The notes: generated by a model from the letters alone, not told the origin. A stretch of DNA of 64,000 bases from Acidimicrobiales bacterium (GCA_030448105.1 JAUJNP010000001.1:55465-119464), one strand, 5' to 3'. Counted from the first letter of the stretch, positions 40,619-49,355 are shown. A program made the numbers and translations.

Positions 40619-41305
40619 TCAGCCGCCGGTGCCGGCCTCTGCGAGGGTGGCCACCAAGACGAAGAGGATGCCCAGGACGATGAACCCGTAGCCGACCACC
40701 AGGCCGGCGATGGCCAGTCCCCGGCCTTCCTGGGCACCCTTGCTGTGCTTGATCTGGCCGAGGGCGACGTGGCCGAGGATCACGCCGGGGATGCAGGTGA
40801 TGCACGTCACCATCGTGGCCAGGGAGCACACGAGGGAGGCGATGGCCAGCCCGTTGGTGGTGGGCGCCCGCGGGGGGTAGCCGCCGTAGCCGGGGGTGCC
40901 GTAGGCCGACGCCGGGTATCCCGGTGCCCCGTGGCCGGTCGGCCCGTAGGCGGCGCCGTAGGTCGGGGCCCCGTAACCCGGCGGGGGAGCGGCCGGGCCG
41001 GCGCCGTAGCCGGCCGGACCGGCACCCCACGCCGGGGCCGGGGGCGGCGGGGGCGGGGGCGGCGCAGAGGGGAATGCCGGCGGCTCGGATCCGCCCGCCG
41101 GGGGCCGGTACGGCGCCTCGAAGGCAGGGGCCCCCGCCGGCGGCCCCACCGGGTCGGGGTTCGGCGACCACGGCGAGCCTTCAGCCTCCACCACGGTCGT
41201 CTTCGCCTCTTGCGCCCCAGCCCCCGCGGGGACCGGCTGCCAGCAGTGGTTGCAGAAGGTCGCCCCGTCGGGCACGGGGTTGGCGCAGTTGGGGCAGTCG
41301 AACAT
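40619..41305 (-). CDS. Zinc-ribbon DUF4190 membrane protein with Gly/Tyr/Pro-rich linker
   Basis: 228 aa from the ATG at 41305. The N-terminal zinc ribbon is FDCPNCANPVPDGATFCNHCWQ (two C-x-x-C). A long Pro/Ala/Gly/Tyr-rich linker follows (YGAPTYGAAYGPTGHGAPGY). Two membrane segments at the C-terminus (NGLAIASLVCSLATMVTC and GLVVGYGFIVLGILFVLVA) match DUF4190. Function is unknown. It is a tandem partner of the next gene, with similar organisation, suggesting gene duplication. Confidence 0.82.
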   Translation of the reverse strand: MFDCPNCANPVPDGATFCNHCWQPVPAGAGAQEAKTTVVEAEGSPWSPNPDPVGPPAGAPAFEAPYRPPAGGSEPPAFPSAPPPPPPPPAPAWGAGPAGYGAGPAAPPPGYGAPTYGAAYGPTGHGAPGYPASAYGTPGYGGYPPRAPTTNGLAIASLVCSLATMVTCITCIPGVILGHVALGQIKHSKGAQEGRGLAIAGLVVGYGFIVLGILFVLVATLAEAGTGG

Positions 41306-41336
41306 GGGTGCCTTCCGGGTCGAGCGGCCGCGGACC

Positions 41337-41828
41337 TTAGGTGCTGCCGCTGGCGCCGATGACGATGACCAACACCACGCCCAAGACCGCCAGCGCGGTG
41401 AGGGCCCAGCCCACGATGACCCCTGCCATGGCCGCGCCCTGACCGCCCTGGCCGGTGCGCTTGATCTGCGAGAGGGCCACGTGCCCGAGCACCGCACCGA
41501 CCGGCGCGATCACGACGCCCAGGCCGCAGGTGATGACGGCCAGCACGGCGGCGCCGATGGAGGTGCTCAACGATGCGATGGCCAGGCCGTTGGTGCCCGG
41601 CCCCGACGGCACTCCGTAGCCGCTGTACCCGTAGGACGCCGGCGGGTTCTGCCCGGCCGGGGGCGGGTACGGGGCGGGCGGGGGCGGGGGCGGAGCCGCG
41701 GGGTTCGCCCCCGGCCCGGCAGCCGGCCCCGCGGCCCACGGGGAGGGCGCCCCGGTGGCGAACCCGCACCGTTCGCAGGAGCTGGCGCCGTCGGGCAGGG
41801 CGCTGGCACAGATTGGACAGGTCGTCAC
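41337..41828 (-). CDS. Zinc-ribbon DUF4190 membrane protein, paralog
   Basis: 163 aa. TTCPICASALPDGASSCERC is the zinc ribbon. A Pro-rich linker and two C-terminal membrane spans follow (NGLAIASLSTSIGAAVLAVI and GVIVGWALTALAVLGVVLVI). It resembles its neighbour closely in the ribbon and in the membrane segment GxVxGHVALxQIK. The 31-bp gap suggests a shared operon. Its start is 52 bp from the fadD19 operator, divergently. Confidence 0.82.
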   Translation of the reverse strand: MTTCPICASALPDGASSCERCGFATGAPSPWAAGPAAGPGANPAAPPPPPPAPYPPPAGQNPPASYGYSGYGVPSGPGTNGLAIASLSTSIGAAVLAVITCGLGVVIAPVGAVLGHVALSQIKRTGQGGQGAAMAGVIVGWALTALAVLGVVLVIVIGASGST

Positions 41829-41879
41829 GGCGCCCTCCCAGTCGGACCGGAGACCCGCACCGTATCTCGGCCGAGGAAA

Positions 41880-41893
41880 TAGAACGCGTTCTA
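41880..41893. promoter_or_regulatory. KstR-type operator before fadD19
   Basis: TAGAACGCGTTCTA is a perfect 14-bp palindrome of the KstR pattern. It is 21 bp before the ATG of fadD19 and 52 bp from the divergent DUF4190 start. Confidence 0.9.
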
Positions 41894-41914
41894 ACCGTCT
41901 GGTACAAACGGGCG

Positions 41915-43558
41915 ATGGCGTTCAACATCGCCGACCTGTTCGAGCGGGCGGTTGACGCGGTGCCCGAGCGCACCGCCCTCGTGATGGGCGACCAGCGCCT
42001 CACCTTCGGTCAGCTCGACGAGCAGGCGAACCGGCTGGCCCACCACCTCCAGAGCGAGGGCTTCGGCCCCGGGGACCACATCGGCATCCACGCCCAGAAC
42101 TGCGTGGAGTGGGTGGTCACGATGCTGGCCGCGTTCAAGATCCGGGCCGTCCCCATCAACATCAACTTCCGCTACGTGGCCGACGAGCTGGCCTACCTGT
42201 TCGACAACGCCGACCTGGTCGCCCTGGTCCACGCGGCCGAGTACGGGCCCCGCATCGCCGAGGTGCGCGGCACCGTCCCCCGGCTACGCCACCTGATCTC
42301 CATCGGCGACGCCAGGAGCGGCGAGGCCCCCGACGAGCTCGGGTCGGTCGCCTTCGCCGAGGCCGTCGCCGGCCAGTCCCCGCAACGCGACTTCGGCCCC
42401 CGCTCCCCCGATGACCGCTACGTGCTCTACACCGGCGGCACGACCGGCATGCCCAAGGGGGTGGTGTGGCGCCAGGAGGACGTCTTCTTCGCGCTCGGCG
42501 GAGGCGCGGACGCCTACACCAACCAGCGGGTCACCTCCGACACCGAGCTGGCCGAGAAGGGAGCCTCCACCGAGACTCCGCTCGTCACCGTCTGCATCCC
42601 ACCGCTGATGCACGGCGCCGCCCAGTGGGCCACCCTGCGGTTCTGGTTCGAGGGCAACACCGTCGTGTTCCTGCCCCAGTTCGACCCCCACGCCGTCTGG
42701 GCCACCATCGAGCGCGCGCGCGCCAACGCCGCCATGATCACCGGCGACGCCATGGGCCGACCCATGATCGAGGCGCTCGAGGCCGATCCTGGGCGCTACG
42801 ACCTCACGTCGCTCTTCCTCGTCACGAGCAGCGCCGCCGTGTTCTCCCCCACGGTGAAGGACCGGTTCCTCGACGTGCTGCCCGACCTCATGATCATCGA
42901 CGCCATCGGCTCCAGCGAGAGCGGCCACAACGGGATGGTGACGGTGGGACGGGGGCAGACGGCGATGAAGGGCGGTGGCCCCACCGTCGCCGCCGGCCTC
43001 GACGCGGTGGTCCTCGACGACGACCTGCGTCCGGTGGCTCCCGGCTCGGGCGTGGTCGGTCGCGTCGCCCGTCGCGGGAACATCCCCATCGGCTACCACA
43101 AGGATCCGGTCAAGACGGCCGAAACCTTCGTCACCGGCGCCGACGGGGAGCGCTACGTCGTGCCCGGCGACTTCGCCACCGTCGAGGCGGACGGTTCCAT
43201 CACCCTGCTGGGCCGGGGATCGGTCTCCATCAACTCGGGCGGCGAGAAGATCTTCCCCGAGGAGGTGGAGGCTGCCCTCAAGGCCCACCCGGCGGTGTTC
43301 GACGCCGTCGTGGTGGGCGTGCCCGACGAGCGCTGGGGCCAGACCGTGGCCGCGGTGGTGCAGCCCCGCCCCGGCGGCGCCGCCCCCAACCTGGAGCAGC
43401 TGGCCGACCACTGCCGGCAGCACCTGGCCGGCTACAAGGTGCCGCGCCGGCTGCGCGTCGTCGAGGAGGTGGTGCGCTCGCCGAGCGGCAAGCCCGACTA
43501 CCCGTGGGCCGCCCGGGTGGCGGCGGGGTGCGATCCGGCGGGCGCTCCCGCGCCGTAG
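41915..43558 (+). CDS. fadD19: Steroid side-chain acyl-CoA synthetase FadD19-like
   Basis: 547 aa from the ATG at 41915. It opens MAFNIADLFERAVDAVPERT and carries YTGGTTGMPKGVVWRQEDV (~173). SSESGHNGMVTVGRGQ and LGRGSVSINSGGEKIFPEEV (~430) are shared with FadD19/FadD17, as I recall. The C-terminal catalytic Lys is in SPSGKPDYPWAAR. In mycobacteria FadD19 activates the C26 cholestenoic acid side chain. The operator at 41880 supports this role. One of three FadD genes in the regulon. Confidence 0.9.
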   Translation: MAFNIADLFERAVDAVPERTALVMGDQRLTFGQLDEQANRLAHHLQSEGFGPGDHIGIHAQNCVEWVVTMLAAFKIRAVPININFRYVADELAYLFDNADLVALVHAAEYGPRIAEVRGTVPRLRHLISIGDARSGEAPDELGSVAFAEAVAGQSPQRDFGPRSPDDRYVLYTGGTTGMPKGVVWRQEDVFFALGGGADAYTNQRVTSDTELAEKGASTETPLVTVCIPPLMHGAAQWATLRFWFEGNTVVFLPQFDPHAVWATIERARANAAMITGDAMGRPMIEALEADPGRYDLTSLFLVTSSAAVFSPTVKDRFLDVLPDLMIIDAIGSSESGHNGMVTVGRGQTAMKGGGPTVAAGLDAVVLDDDLRPVAPGSGVVGRVARRGNIPIGYHKDPVKTAETFVTGADGERYVVPGDFATVEADGSITLLGRGSVSINSGGEKIFPEEVEAALKAHPAVFDAVVVGVPDERWGQTVAAVVQPRPGGAAPNLEQLADHCRQHLAGYKVPRRLRVVEEVVRSPSGKPDYPWAARVAAGCDPAGAPAP

Positions 43559-43591
43559 CGTGGGCAGGCCCGCGGTCCACCGACGCCGACG

Positions 43592-43598
43592 AAGGAGG
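43592..43598 (+). promoter_or_regulatory. Strong Shine-Dalgarno of the egtB leader ORF
   Basis: AAGGAGG with 5-nt spacing to the ATG at 43604. It is far stronger than the partial site AGGTAGG before egtB itself, so the leader is probably the main ribosome entry point. Confidence 0.8.
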
Positions 43599-43603
43599 CC
43601 GAC

Positions 43604-43684
43604 ATGGCCAGACCCTGGAGCTGCCTGACCCTCCCACCGGTGCGCAATGCCATGTGGGTCGAAGCCCGGTTCGGGCACAGGTAG
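43604..43684 (+). CDS. Short leader ORF (26 aa) upstream of egtB
   Basis: A 26-codon ORF with start ATG 43604 and stop TAG 43682-43684. It begins MARPWSCLTL and ends RFGHR. It is preceded by a perfect Shine-Dalgarno AAGGAGG and ends 6 nt before the egtB ATG. It contains one Cys, two Trp, and a Met-Trp pair. It may act as a leader peptide for translational coupling or reinitiation, or as a small protein. No family is recognised. Its length is too short for a confident coding call on composition alone. Confidence 0.6.
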   Translation: MARPWSCLTLPPVRNAMWVEARFGHR

Positions 43685-43690
43685 GCGACG

Positions 43691-45025
43691 ATGGCCCTCA
43701 CCGAGTCCCCGTCGCGTCCACTCATCGATCTCGCCACCCGCTTCGACGAGGTGCGGGCCACCACCGAGGCCCTGGCCGCACCCCTCGCGCCGGAAGACCA
43801 GGTGATCCAGTCGATGCCCGACGTGAGCCCCACCAAGTGGCACCGGGCCCACACGACCTGGTTCTTCGAGACGTTCGTGCTCGGGCCCCACCTCACCGGC
43901 TACTCGGCGGTGCACCCGGGCTACGACTACCTGTTCAACTCCTACTACGAGCAGGTGGGACCCCGGCACCCCCGCGCCGAGCGGGGCCTCATCTCCCGGC
44001 CCACCGTCGCCGAGGTGGGCGCCTACCGCGCCAGCGTCGACGACGCCGTCCGCCACCTGCTGCACACCAGCGACCCCACCCGGGCCGAGGCGGTGCGCCC
44101 GCTGGTCGAGATGGGCCTCCACCACGAGCAGCAGCACCAGGAGCTGCTCCTCATGGACATCAAGCACGTCCTGTCCTGCAACCCGCTACGGCCGGCGTAC
44201 GACGTCGCCCCACTGACGGAACAGGCCGGGGCGGGAGCGTCGGCCGGGGAGGGGACGTCGGCCGGGGCGGGGCCGGCCGGCTGGGTGGAGGTCGGGGGCG
44301 GGCTCGAACAGATCGGCCACGACGGCATCGGCGACGACTTCGCCTTCGACAGCGAGACGCCTCGGCATCGCACGTTCCTGGAGCCCTTCCGGGTGGCCGA
44401 CCGGCTCGTCACCTGCGGGGAGTGGCTGGCCTTCCTCGACGACGGCGGCTACCGGCGCCCCGAGCTCTGGCTCTCCGACGGCTGGGCCACCGTCAGCCAG
44501 CAGGGCTGGCGGGCGCCCCTCTACTGGCGGAACGAGGGCGACGGGTGGCCAAGCGACGCGTGGTCCGTGTTCACGCTGCACGGCATGCAGCCCGTCGACC
44601 CCGCTGAACCGGTCGCCCACGTGAGCTTCTTCGAGGCCGACGCCTTCGCCTCGTGGGCCGGGGCCAGGCTTCCCACCGAGGCCGAGTGGGAGGTGGCGGC
44701 AGCGGCCCACGTGGGCGACGACACGCCCAACGACCTGGCCACCGGAGCGTTGCACCCGCAGGCGGCGGTCCCCCGGCCTGGGCTCCGCCAGGCGTTCGGC
44801 GACGTGTGGGAGTGGACCGCCTCGCCGTACCGGCCCTACCCCGGCTTCCGGCCGGCCGCCGGCGCCATCGGTGAGTACAACGGCAAGTTCATGTGCAACC
44901 AGATGGTGCTGCGCGGTGGCGCCTGCACCACGCCCGCGGGCCACACCCGGCCCACCTACCGCAACTTCTTCCCACCGGCCGCCCGGTGGGCGTTCTCCGG
45001 GCTCCGCCTGGCCGCCGACGCCTGA
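43691..45025 (+). CDS. egtB: Ergothioneine sulfoxide synthase EgtB
   Basis: 444 aa. The N-terminal DinB domain supplies iron-site His residues in SPTKWHRAHTTWFFETFVLG (~52) and EMGLHHEQQHQELLLMDIKH (~142). The C-terminal FGE-sulfatase-like domain has PVAHVSFFEADAFASWAGAR, LPTEAEWEVAA and VWEWTASPYRPYPGF. EgtB joins trimethylhistidine to gamma-glutamylcysteine or cysteine with O2 and Fe(II). An Ala/Gly-rich insert (residues ~175-195) links the domains. It is followed by egtD 12 bp away. Genes egtA and egtC are not in the window. Confidence 0.94.
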   Translation: MALTESPSRPLIDLATRFDEVRATTEALAAPLAPEDQVIQSMPDVSPTKWHRAHTTWFFETFVLGPHLTGYSAVHPGYDYLFNSYYEQVGPRHPRAERGLISRPTVAEVGAYRASVDDAVRHLLHTSDPTRAEAVRPLVEMGLHHEQQHQELLLMDIKHVLSCNPLRPAYDVAPLTEQAGAGASAGEGTSAGAGPAGWVEVGGGLEQIGHDGIGDDFAFDSETPRHRTFLEPFRVADRLVTCGEWLAFLDDGGYRRPELWLSDGWATVSQQGWRAPLYWRNEGDGWPSDAWSVFTLHGMQPVDPAEPVAHVSFFEADAFASWAGARLPTEAEWEVAAAAHVGDDTPNDLATGALHPQAAVPRPGLRQAFGDVWEWTASPYRPYPGFRPAAGAIGEYNGKFMCNQMVLRGGACTTPAGHTRPTYRNFFPPAARWAFSGLRLAADA

Positions 45026-45037
45026 TCCGGAGCCCTG

Positions 45038-46018
45038 ATGACCGACGTGATCCACCCCGTGGTCGACGTGCACCTCGACGCCGGCGACCTGGCCGCCGCC
45101 CTGCGGGCCGACGCCCTCGAAGGCCTCACCGCCGCCCCCAAGCAGCTCCCGCCCAAGTGGTTCTACGACGAGCGCGGTAGCGAGCTGTTCGAGGCCATCA
45201 CCCGCTTGGACGAGTACTACCCGACCGCCCGCGAGCACGAGGTGCTGTTGCGCGAAGCGGGCCGGATCGCGGCGCGCTCCAGGGCCGACACCCTGGTGGA
45301 GCTGGGCTCCGGTACCTCCGAGAAGACCCTCGCCCTGCTCGACGCGGTCACCGCCACCGGGCAGCTGCGGCGCTTCGTGCCCTTCGACGTGTGTGAGGGC
45401 TTCCTGCGCGACTCCGCCGGCACCGTCGCGGCGCGCTACCCGGGGGTGGCGGTGCACGGCGTGGTGGGCGACTTCGAGCGCCACCTCGCCCGCATCCCCG
45501 CCACCGGCCGGCGCCTGATCGCCTTCCTGGGCGGCACCGTCGGCAACCTGGCGCCCGAGGTCCGCAAGGCGTTCCTGGCCGAGGTGGCTTCGCTCCTGCG
45601 CCCCGGCGAGGGCCTGTTGCTGGGCACCGACCTGGTAAAGGACCCGGCCCGCCTGGTGGCGGCCTACGACGACGCCGCCGGCGTCACCGCCGAGTTCAAC
45701 CGCAACGTGCTCCACGTGCTGAACCGGGAGCTGGGCGCCGACTTCGTGCCGGAGCGCTTCGACCACGTGGCCCGCTGGGACCCCGACGAGGAGTGGATCG
45801 AGATGTGGCTTCGGTCGACCGCCCGCCAGGAGGTCCACGTGGGCGCCCTCGACCTGACCGTGGCCTTCGCCGCCGGCGAGGAGATGTGCACCGAGATCAG
45901 CGCCAAGTTCCGCCGGGAGGGCGTCACTGCCGAGCTGGCCGCGGTGGGGCTGGAGCTGGCCGAGTGGTGGACCGACGCCGCCGGCGACTTCGCCGTCTCG
46001 CTGTCGTTCCGGCGCTGA
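45038..46018 (+). CDS. egtD: L-histidine N-alpha-methyltransferase EgtD
   Basis: 326 aa, typical length. [20 protein letters not shown] and [11 protein letters not shown] are the family start. The SAM motif is [29 protein letters not shown] and [15 protein letters not shown] are the conserved His-binding and SAM regions. EgtD trimethylates histidine to hercynine, the first step of ergothioneine synthesis in the cytosol. It is co-transcribed with egtB (12-bp gap). The combination protects against oxidative stress. Confidence 0.95.
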   Translation: MTDVIHPVVDVHLDAGDLAAALRADALEGLTAAPKQLPPKWFYDERGSELFEAITRLDEYYPTAREHEVLLREAGRIAARSRADTLVELGSGTSEKTLALLDAVTATGQLRRFVPFDVCEGFLRDSAGTVAARYPGVAVHGVVGDFERHLARIPATGRRLIAFLGGTVGNLAPEVRKAFLAEVASLLRPGEGLLLGTDLVKDPARLVAAYDDAAGVTAEFNRNVLHVLNRELGADFVPERFDHVARWDPDEEWIEMWLRSTARQEVHVGALDLTVAFAAGEEMCTEISAKFRREGVTAELAAVGLELAEWWTDAAGDFAVSLSFRR

Positions 46019-46033
46019 GGGCGACCTGGGCGG

Positions 46034-46846
46034 TCACCGCCCGGTGAAGTGCGCTACCCGCTTGTCGGCGAAGGCGCGGGGGCCCTCCTTGGCGTCCTCG
46101 GTGGCGAACACCGGCCACCCCAGCTCCAGCTCGCGGGCCAGGCCCGCCTCCTCGGTGAGGTTCTGCGCGGCCCGCATCGAAGCCAGCACCGCCTGGACCG
46201 CCAGGGGCCCGTTGGCGGCGACCAGGTCGGCCAGCTCCCGGGCCCGCTCCAGGGCGCGGCCGTCGGGCACCACGTGGCCGATCAAGCCGATGCGGCGGGC
46301 CTCCTCGGCGGTGATGAGCCGCCCGGTCAACAGCAGGTCGGCGGCATCGGTGTAGGAGATCTGGCGGGGCAGGCGCACGGTGGAGCCCCCCAGCGGGAAC
46401 AGCCCGCGGCGCACCTCGGCCACGCCGAACTCGGCGCTCTCGCCGGCCACCCGGATCTCGGTGGCCTGGAGGATCTCGGTGCCGCCGGCCACGCAGTAGC
46501 CCTCCACCGCGGCGATCAAGGGCTTGCGGGGCCGGAAGTGGCGCAACAGCCCCTTCCAGTGCAGGTCCGGGTCCTGGCTGAAGCGCTCCTGGGCCATGGC
46601 CTCCATGCCCCCGGCGAGGGCCTTGAGATCCATGCCCGAGCAGAACGTGCCCCCGGCGCCGGTCAAGATGCCCGCCCGCAGCTCGGGGTCCTCGTCGAGC
46701 TCCTTCCAGGCGTCGTAGGCGGCCACCAGCATCTCGCCGCTGAACGCGTTCTTGGCCTCCGGGCGATTCAACGTGACGGTGAGGACGTGGCCGTCTCGCT
46801 CGGTCAGCAGATGCGGGGCAGGGGCGGGCTGGGCTGGTTCGGGCAC
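46034..46846 (-). CDS. echA19: Enoyl-CoA hydratase EchA19-like
   Basis: 270 aa from a GTG at 46846. Crotonase motifs are clear: AGGTFCSGMDLKAL (oxyanion hole) and IAAVEGYCVAGGTEILQATEIRVAGESAEFG. LITAEEARRIGLIGHVVPDG and DAKEGPRAFADKR complete it. This matches EchA19 (Rv3516), as recalled, nearly residue by residue in the core (AVEGxxxAGGTEILQxTxIRVAGESAxFG). EchA19 hydrates the steroid side-chain enoyl-CoA. The KstR-type operator lies 11 bp upstream, shared with the divergent P450 gene. Confidence 0.92.
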   Translation of the reverse strand: MPEPAQPAPAPHLLTERDGHVLTVTLNRPEAKNAFSGEMLVAAYDAWKELDEDPELRAGILTGAGGTFCSGMDLKALAGGMEAMAQERFSQDPDLHWKGLLRHFRPRKPLIAAVEGYCVAGGTEILQATEIRVAGESAEFGVAEVRRGLFPLGGSTVRLPRQISYTDAADLLLTGRLITAEEARRIGLIGHVVPDGRALERARELADLVAANGPLAVQAVLASMRAAQNLTEEAGLARELELGWPVFATEDAKEGPRAFADKRVAHFTGR

Positions 46847-46857
46847 GTCTGGCAGAC

Positions 46858-46871
46858 TAGAACACGTTTCA
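46858..46871. promoter_or_regulatory. KstR-type operator between echA19 and the P450 gene
   Basis: TAGAACACGTTTCA matches TnnAACnnGTTnnA exactly. It is 11 bp from the echA19 start and 50 bp from the P450 start. A 15-bp near-repeat (46868-46878 and 46883-46893, TTCAGTTGTGA) follows it, creating a second degenerate half-operator. Confidence 0.85.
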
Positions 46872-46895
46872 GTTGTGACCGGTTCAGTTGTGAAT
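46866..46895. repeat. 15-bp direct duplication overlapping the echA19/P450 operator
   Basis: TTCAGTTGTGA recurs at 46868-46878 and 46883-46893 with a 15-bp period. The second copy adds a GGTTCAG half-site downstream of the operator. It may tune repression of the P450 gene or be a chance duplication. Confidence 0.7.
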
Positions 46896-46921
46896 GCCGC
46901 CGATCAGGTGAGGTGCGCTCG

Positions 46922-48142
46922 ATGGAGCTCAGCGGGGTCGATGTCTACGACCCGGACAACTACGCAGGGGGGCCGCCGCACGAGATGTTCGCCACGCTCC
47001 GGCGCGAGGCCCCGGTGTACTGGCACCCCCTGCCGGGGGGTGACGGCTTCTGGAGCGTGACCCGGCACGACGACATCGTGAAGGTGAACCGCGACCCCCG
47101 CACGTTTTCGTCATGGGCGGGGGGCGCCCTGCTCGACGTGGCCGACGAGGAGTCCCTCGAGCAGAGCCGGCTGATGATGCTCAACATGGATCCGCCCGAG
47201 CACACCCGCCTGCGCAAGATCGTGAACAAGGGCTTCACGCCCCGCCGCATCCGGGCGCTCATGGATGCCCTCGAGGAGCGGGCCCGGGTAATCGTGGCCG
47301 AGGTGGCTCCCAAGGGCGGGTGCGACCTGGTGGAGGAGGTGTCGGCCGAGCTGCCGTTGCAAGCCATCGCCGAGCTCCTGGGCGTGCCGCAGGAGGACCG
47401 CCACAAGGTCTTCGACTGGTCGAACCGGATGATCGGCTTCGACGACCCCGAGTTCGGCACCTCGCCGGCCGACGCCGAGGTGGCGGCCATGGAGCTCTGG
47501 GCCTATGCCCAGGACCTGGCCGCCCGCAAGCGCGAGCAGCCGGGCGACGACATCGTCACCGTGCTCCTCGAGGCCGAGGTCGACGGCGAACGGCTCTCGG
47601 ACATGGACTTCAACATGTTCTTCCTGCTGCTGGCGGTGGCGGGCAACGAGACCACCCGCAACGCCATCTCCCATTCGATCCTCGCCCTGATCGAGCACCC
47701 CGACCAGCGCCAGAAGCTGCTCGACGACCCGTCGCTGATCGACCCGGCCATCGAGGAGTTCCTGCGCTGGGCCAGCCCGGTGATGCAGTTCAAGCGCACC
47801 GCCACCGTCGATACCGAGATCGCCGGCCAGGAGATCAAGGCCGGCGACCCGGTGGTGATCTGGCACATCTCGGGCAACCGCGACGAGAGCGTGTTCGACC
47901 GGCCCTACGAGCTCGACGTGGAGCGCGACCCCAACCTCCACCTGCTCCAGATCGCCTTCGGCGGCGGAGGCCCGCACTTCTGTCTGGGCGCCAACCTGGC
48001 CCGCGCCGAGATGAAGATCATGATCAGCGAGGTGCTCCGGGTCCTGCCCGACATGGAGCTGGCCGGCCCCGTCGACCGCCTGAGGTCCAACTTCATCAAC
48101 GGCATCAAGAGGATGCCGGTGCGCTACACCCCCGCTCGCTGA
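46922..48142 (+). CDS. Cytochrome P450 of the CYP125/CYP142/CYP124 group
   Basis: 406 aa from the ATG at 46922. The I-helix motif AVAGNETTRNAISHS, the ExxR motif EEFLRWASP and the heme loop FGGGGPHFCLGANLAR (Cys ligand) are intact. VEEVSAELPLQAIAELLGVP and QEDRHKVFDWSNRM match CYP125-type sequence from memory. These enzymes oxidise the cholesterol side-chain terminus (C26/27) to the acid. It is divergent from echA19, with a shared KstR-type operator. In M. tuberculosis the fadD19-echA19 block is near cyp142; which CYP this equals is unresolved. Confidence 0.9.
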   Translation: MELSGVDVYDPDNYAGGPPHEMFATLRREAPVYWHPLPGGDGFWSVTRHDDIVKVNRDPRTFSSWAGGALLDVADEESLEQSRLMMLNMDPPEHTRLRKIVNKGFTPRRIRALMDALEERARVIVAEVAPKGGCDLVEEVSAELPLQAIAELLGVPQEDRHKVFDWSNRMIGFDDPEFGTSPADAEVAAMELWAYAQDLAARKREQPGDDIVTVLLEAEVDGERLSDMDFNMFFLLLAVAGNETTRNAISHSILALIEHPDQRQKLLDDPSLIDPAIEEFLRWASPVMQFKRTATVDTEIAGQEIKAGDPVVIWHISGNRDESVFDRPYELDVERDPNLHLLQIAFGGGGPHFCLGANLARAEMKIMISEVLRVLPDMELAGPVDRLRSNFINGIKRMPVRYTPAR

Positions 48143-48147
48143 GCCGG

Positions 48148-48624
48148 CTACTCCCCTGCTTGACGGGCCCGCAGCGGTTGGCTCCGGCGGGGCGCCAGCC
48201 GGGCACCGACGTCGTGGGGGCCGTCGGCGCTCGACGCCGGCCCGGGGCCCTGTCCCTGGGCCAGCAGCGCCTCGATCCGGCCGAGGGCATCCACGGTGCG
48301 ATCGGTCTGGCCCTGGTGCTCGTAGAGCAGCCGGGCCAGCCAGAAGCGGAACAGGCGGGCCAGCGAGTAGCGCATGACCAGCCCGGTGCCGGCGATCACC
48401 AGGGCCAGGCCGAGCAGGCCGCCCGAGATCAGGTAGGGCATCTGCTCGCCCACGTCCCGCGTGCCCGAGGCGCCGAACCAGGCCAGCAGGATGAGCAGCG
48501 CGCCCAGTGCGGCCAGGGCGTAGCCGGCCTTCAGCAGCAGGCCTTCCCGGTCGGCCTTGGGCTCGGGCACCCGCAGGTCCGAGACACCCGAGGACAGCGA
48601 CTGGGCGGCGTTGGTGTCGGTCAT
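48148..48624 (-). CDS. Small membrane protein at the end of the Liv operon
   Basis: 158 aa. Two membrane segments are seen (GYALAALGALLILLAWFGAS and LISGGLLGLALVIAGTGLVM). A soluble, charged C-terminal half follows (RLLYEHQGQTDRTVDALGRI). The ATG at 48624 overlaps the livF stop (ATGA), so it is the last gene of the transport operon. No family is recognised. Its position suggests an accessory of the ABC transporter. Confidence 0.7.
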   Translation of the reverse strand: MTDTNAAQSLSSGVSDLRVPEPKADREGLLLKAGYALAALGALLILLAWFGASGTRDVGEQMPYLISGGLLGLALVIAGTGLVMRYSLARLFRFWLARLLYEHQGQTDRTVDALGRIEALLAQGQGPGPASSADGPHDVGARLAPRRSQPLRARQAGE

Positions 48625-49355
48625 GACGATGCTCCCAGGTAGGCGGCGGACAGCTCCTGCTCCAGCTCCGTCGGCGGCCCGACGGCGGTGACCCGGCCGT
48701 GCTGCATGATCACGGCCACGTCGGCCACGCCCAGCACGGTGCGGGCGAACTGCTCGACCACGAGGATCGAAACCCCTTCGCGGGCGATCTCGGCGACCAG
48801 CCCGTACAGCTCCTCCACGATGAGCGGGGCCAGGCCCATCGACAGCTCGTCGAGGAGGAGCAACGCGGGGTCGGTGCCCAGGGCGCGGGCCATGGCCAGC
48901 ATCTGCTGCTCGCCCCCGGACATGGTGCCGGCCACCTGGCCGCTGCGCTCCTTCAACCGGGGGAACTGGCCGAAGGCCCGCTCCTCCACCCGCTTCTGGG
49001 AGACACCGGAGTAGGTGACCATGCGCAGGTTCTCGCGCACGGTGAGGTTCGGGAAGATGCCGCGGCCCTCGGGGATGGTGCACACCCCGAGGCGGGCGAG
49101 GGCGTCCGGGCTGGCCCCGTTGACGTGGCGACCGGCGAGGTGCACGCAACCGGCGGTGGGGGCCATCTGGCCGCTGGCCACCTTGAGGGTGGTGGTCTTG
49201 CCCGCCCCGTTCGGCCCGAGCAGGGCCACCACCGAGGACGGCGGCACCACCAGGTCGACGCCGTGGAGCACCTCGATCCGCCCGTAGGCGGCCCGGACGC
49301 CGGCCACCTCCAGGAGCGGCACCGGTCCCCCGGGCACTGCGGTCGACTCGCTCAC
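48621..49355 (-). CDS. Branched-chain-type ABC transporter ATP-binding protein LivF-like
   Basis: 244 aa from a GTG at 49355 overlapping the upstream stop (GTGA). Walker A is GPNGAGKTTT, signature is MSGGEQQMLAMARAL and Walker B is LLLLDELSMGLAP. ARLGVCTIPEGRGIFPNLTV is typical of LivF. It energises import with the adjacent LivG, LivHM and the binding protein. It sits in a run of genes that starts with a KstR-type site at 59752, so a steroid-related substrate is a candidate; amino acids are the default for the family. Confidence 0.9.
   Translation of the reverse strand: MSESTAVPGGPVPLLEVAGVRAAYGRIEVLHGVDLVVPPSSVVALLGPNGAGKTTTLKVASGQMAPTAGCVHLAGRHVNGASPDALARLGVCTIPEGRGIFPNLTVRENLRMVTYSGVSQKRVEERAFGQFPRLKERSGQVAGTMSGGEQQMLAMARALGTDPALLLLDELSMGLAPLIVEELYGLVAEIAREGVSILVVEQFARTVLGVADVAVIMQHGRVTAVGPPTELEQELSAAYLGASS

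Noticed and set aside
42284-45838. Long minus-strand frames opposite fadD19, egtB and egtD
   Set aside because: These strands are antisense to complete, motif-bearing genes.
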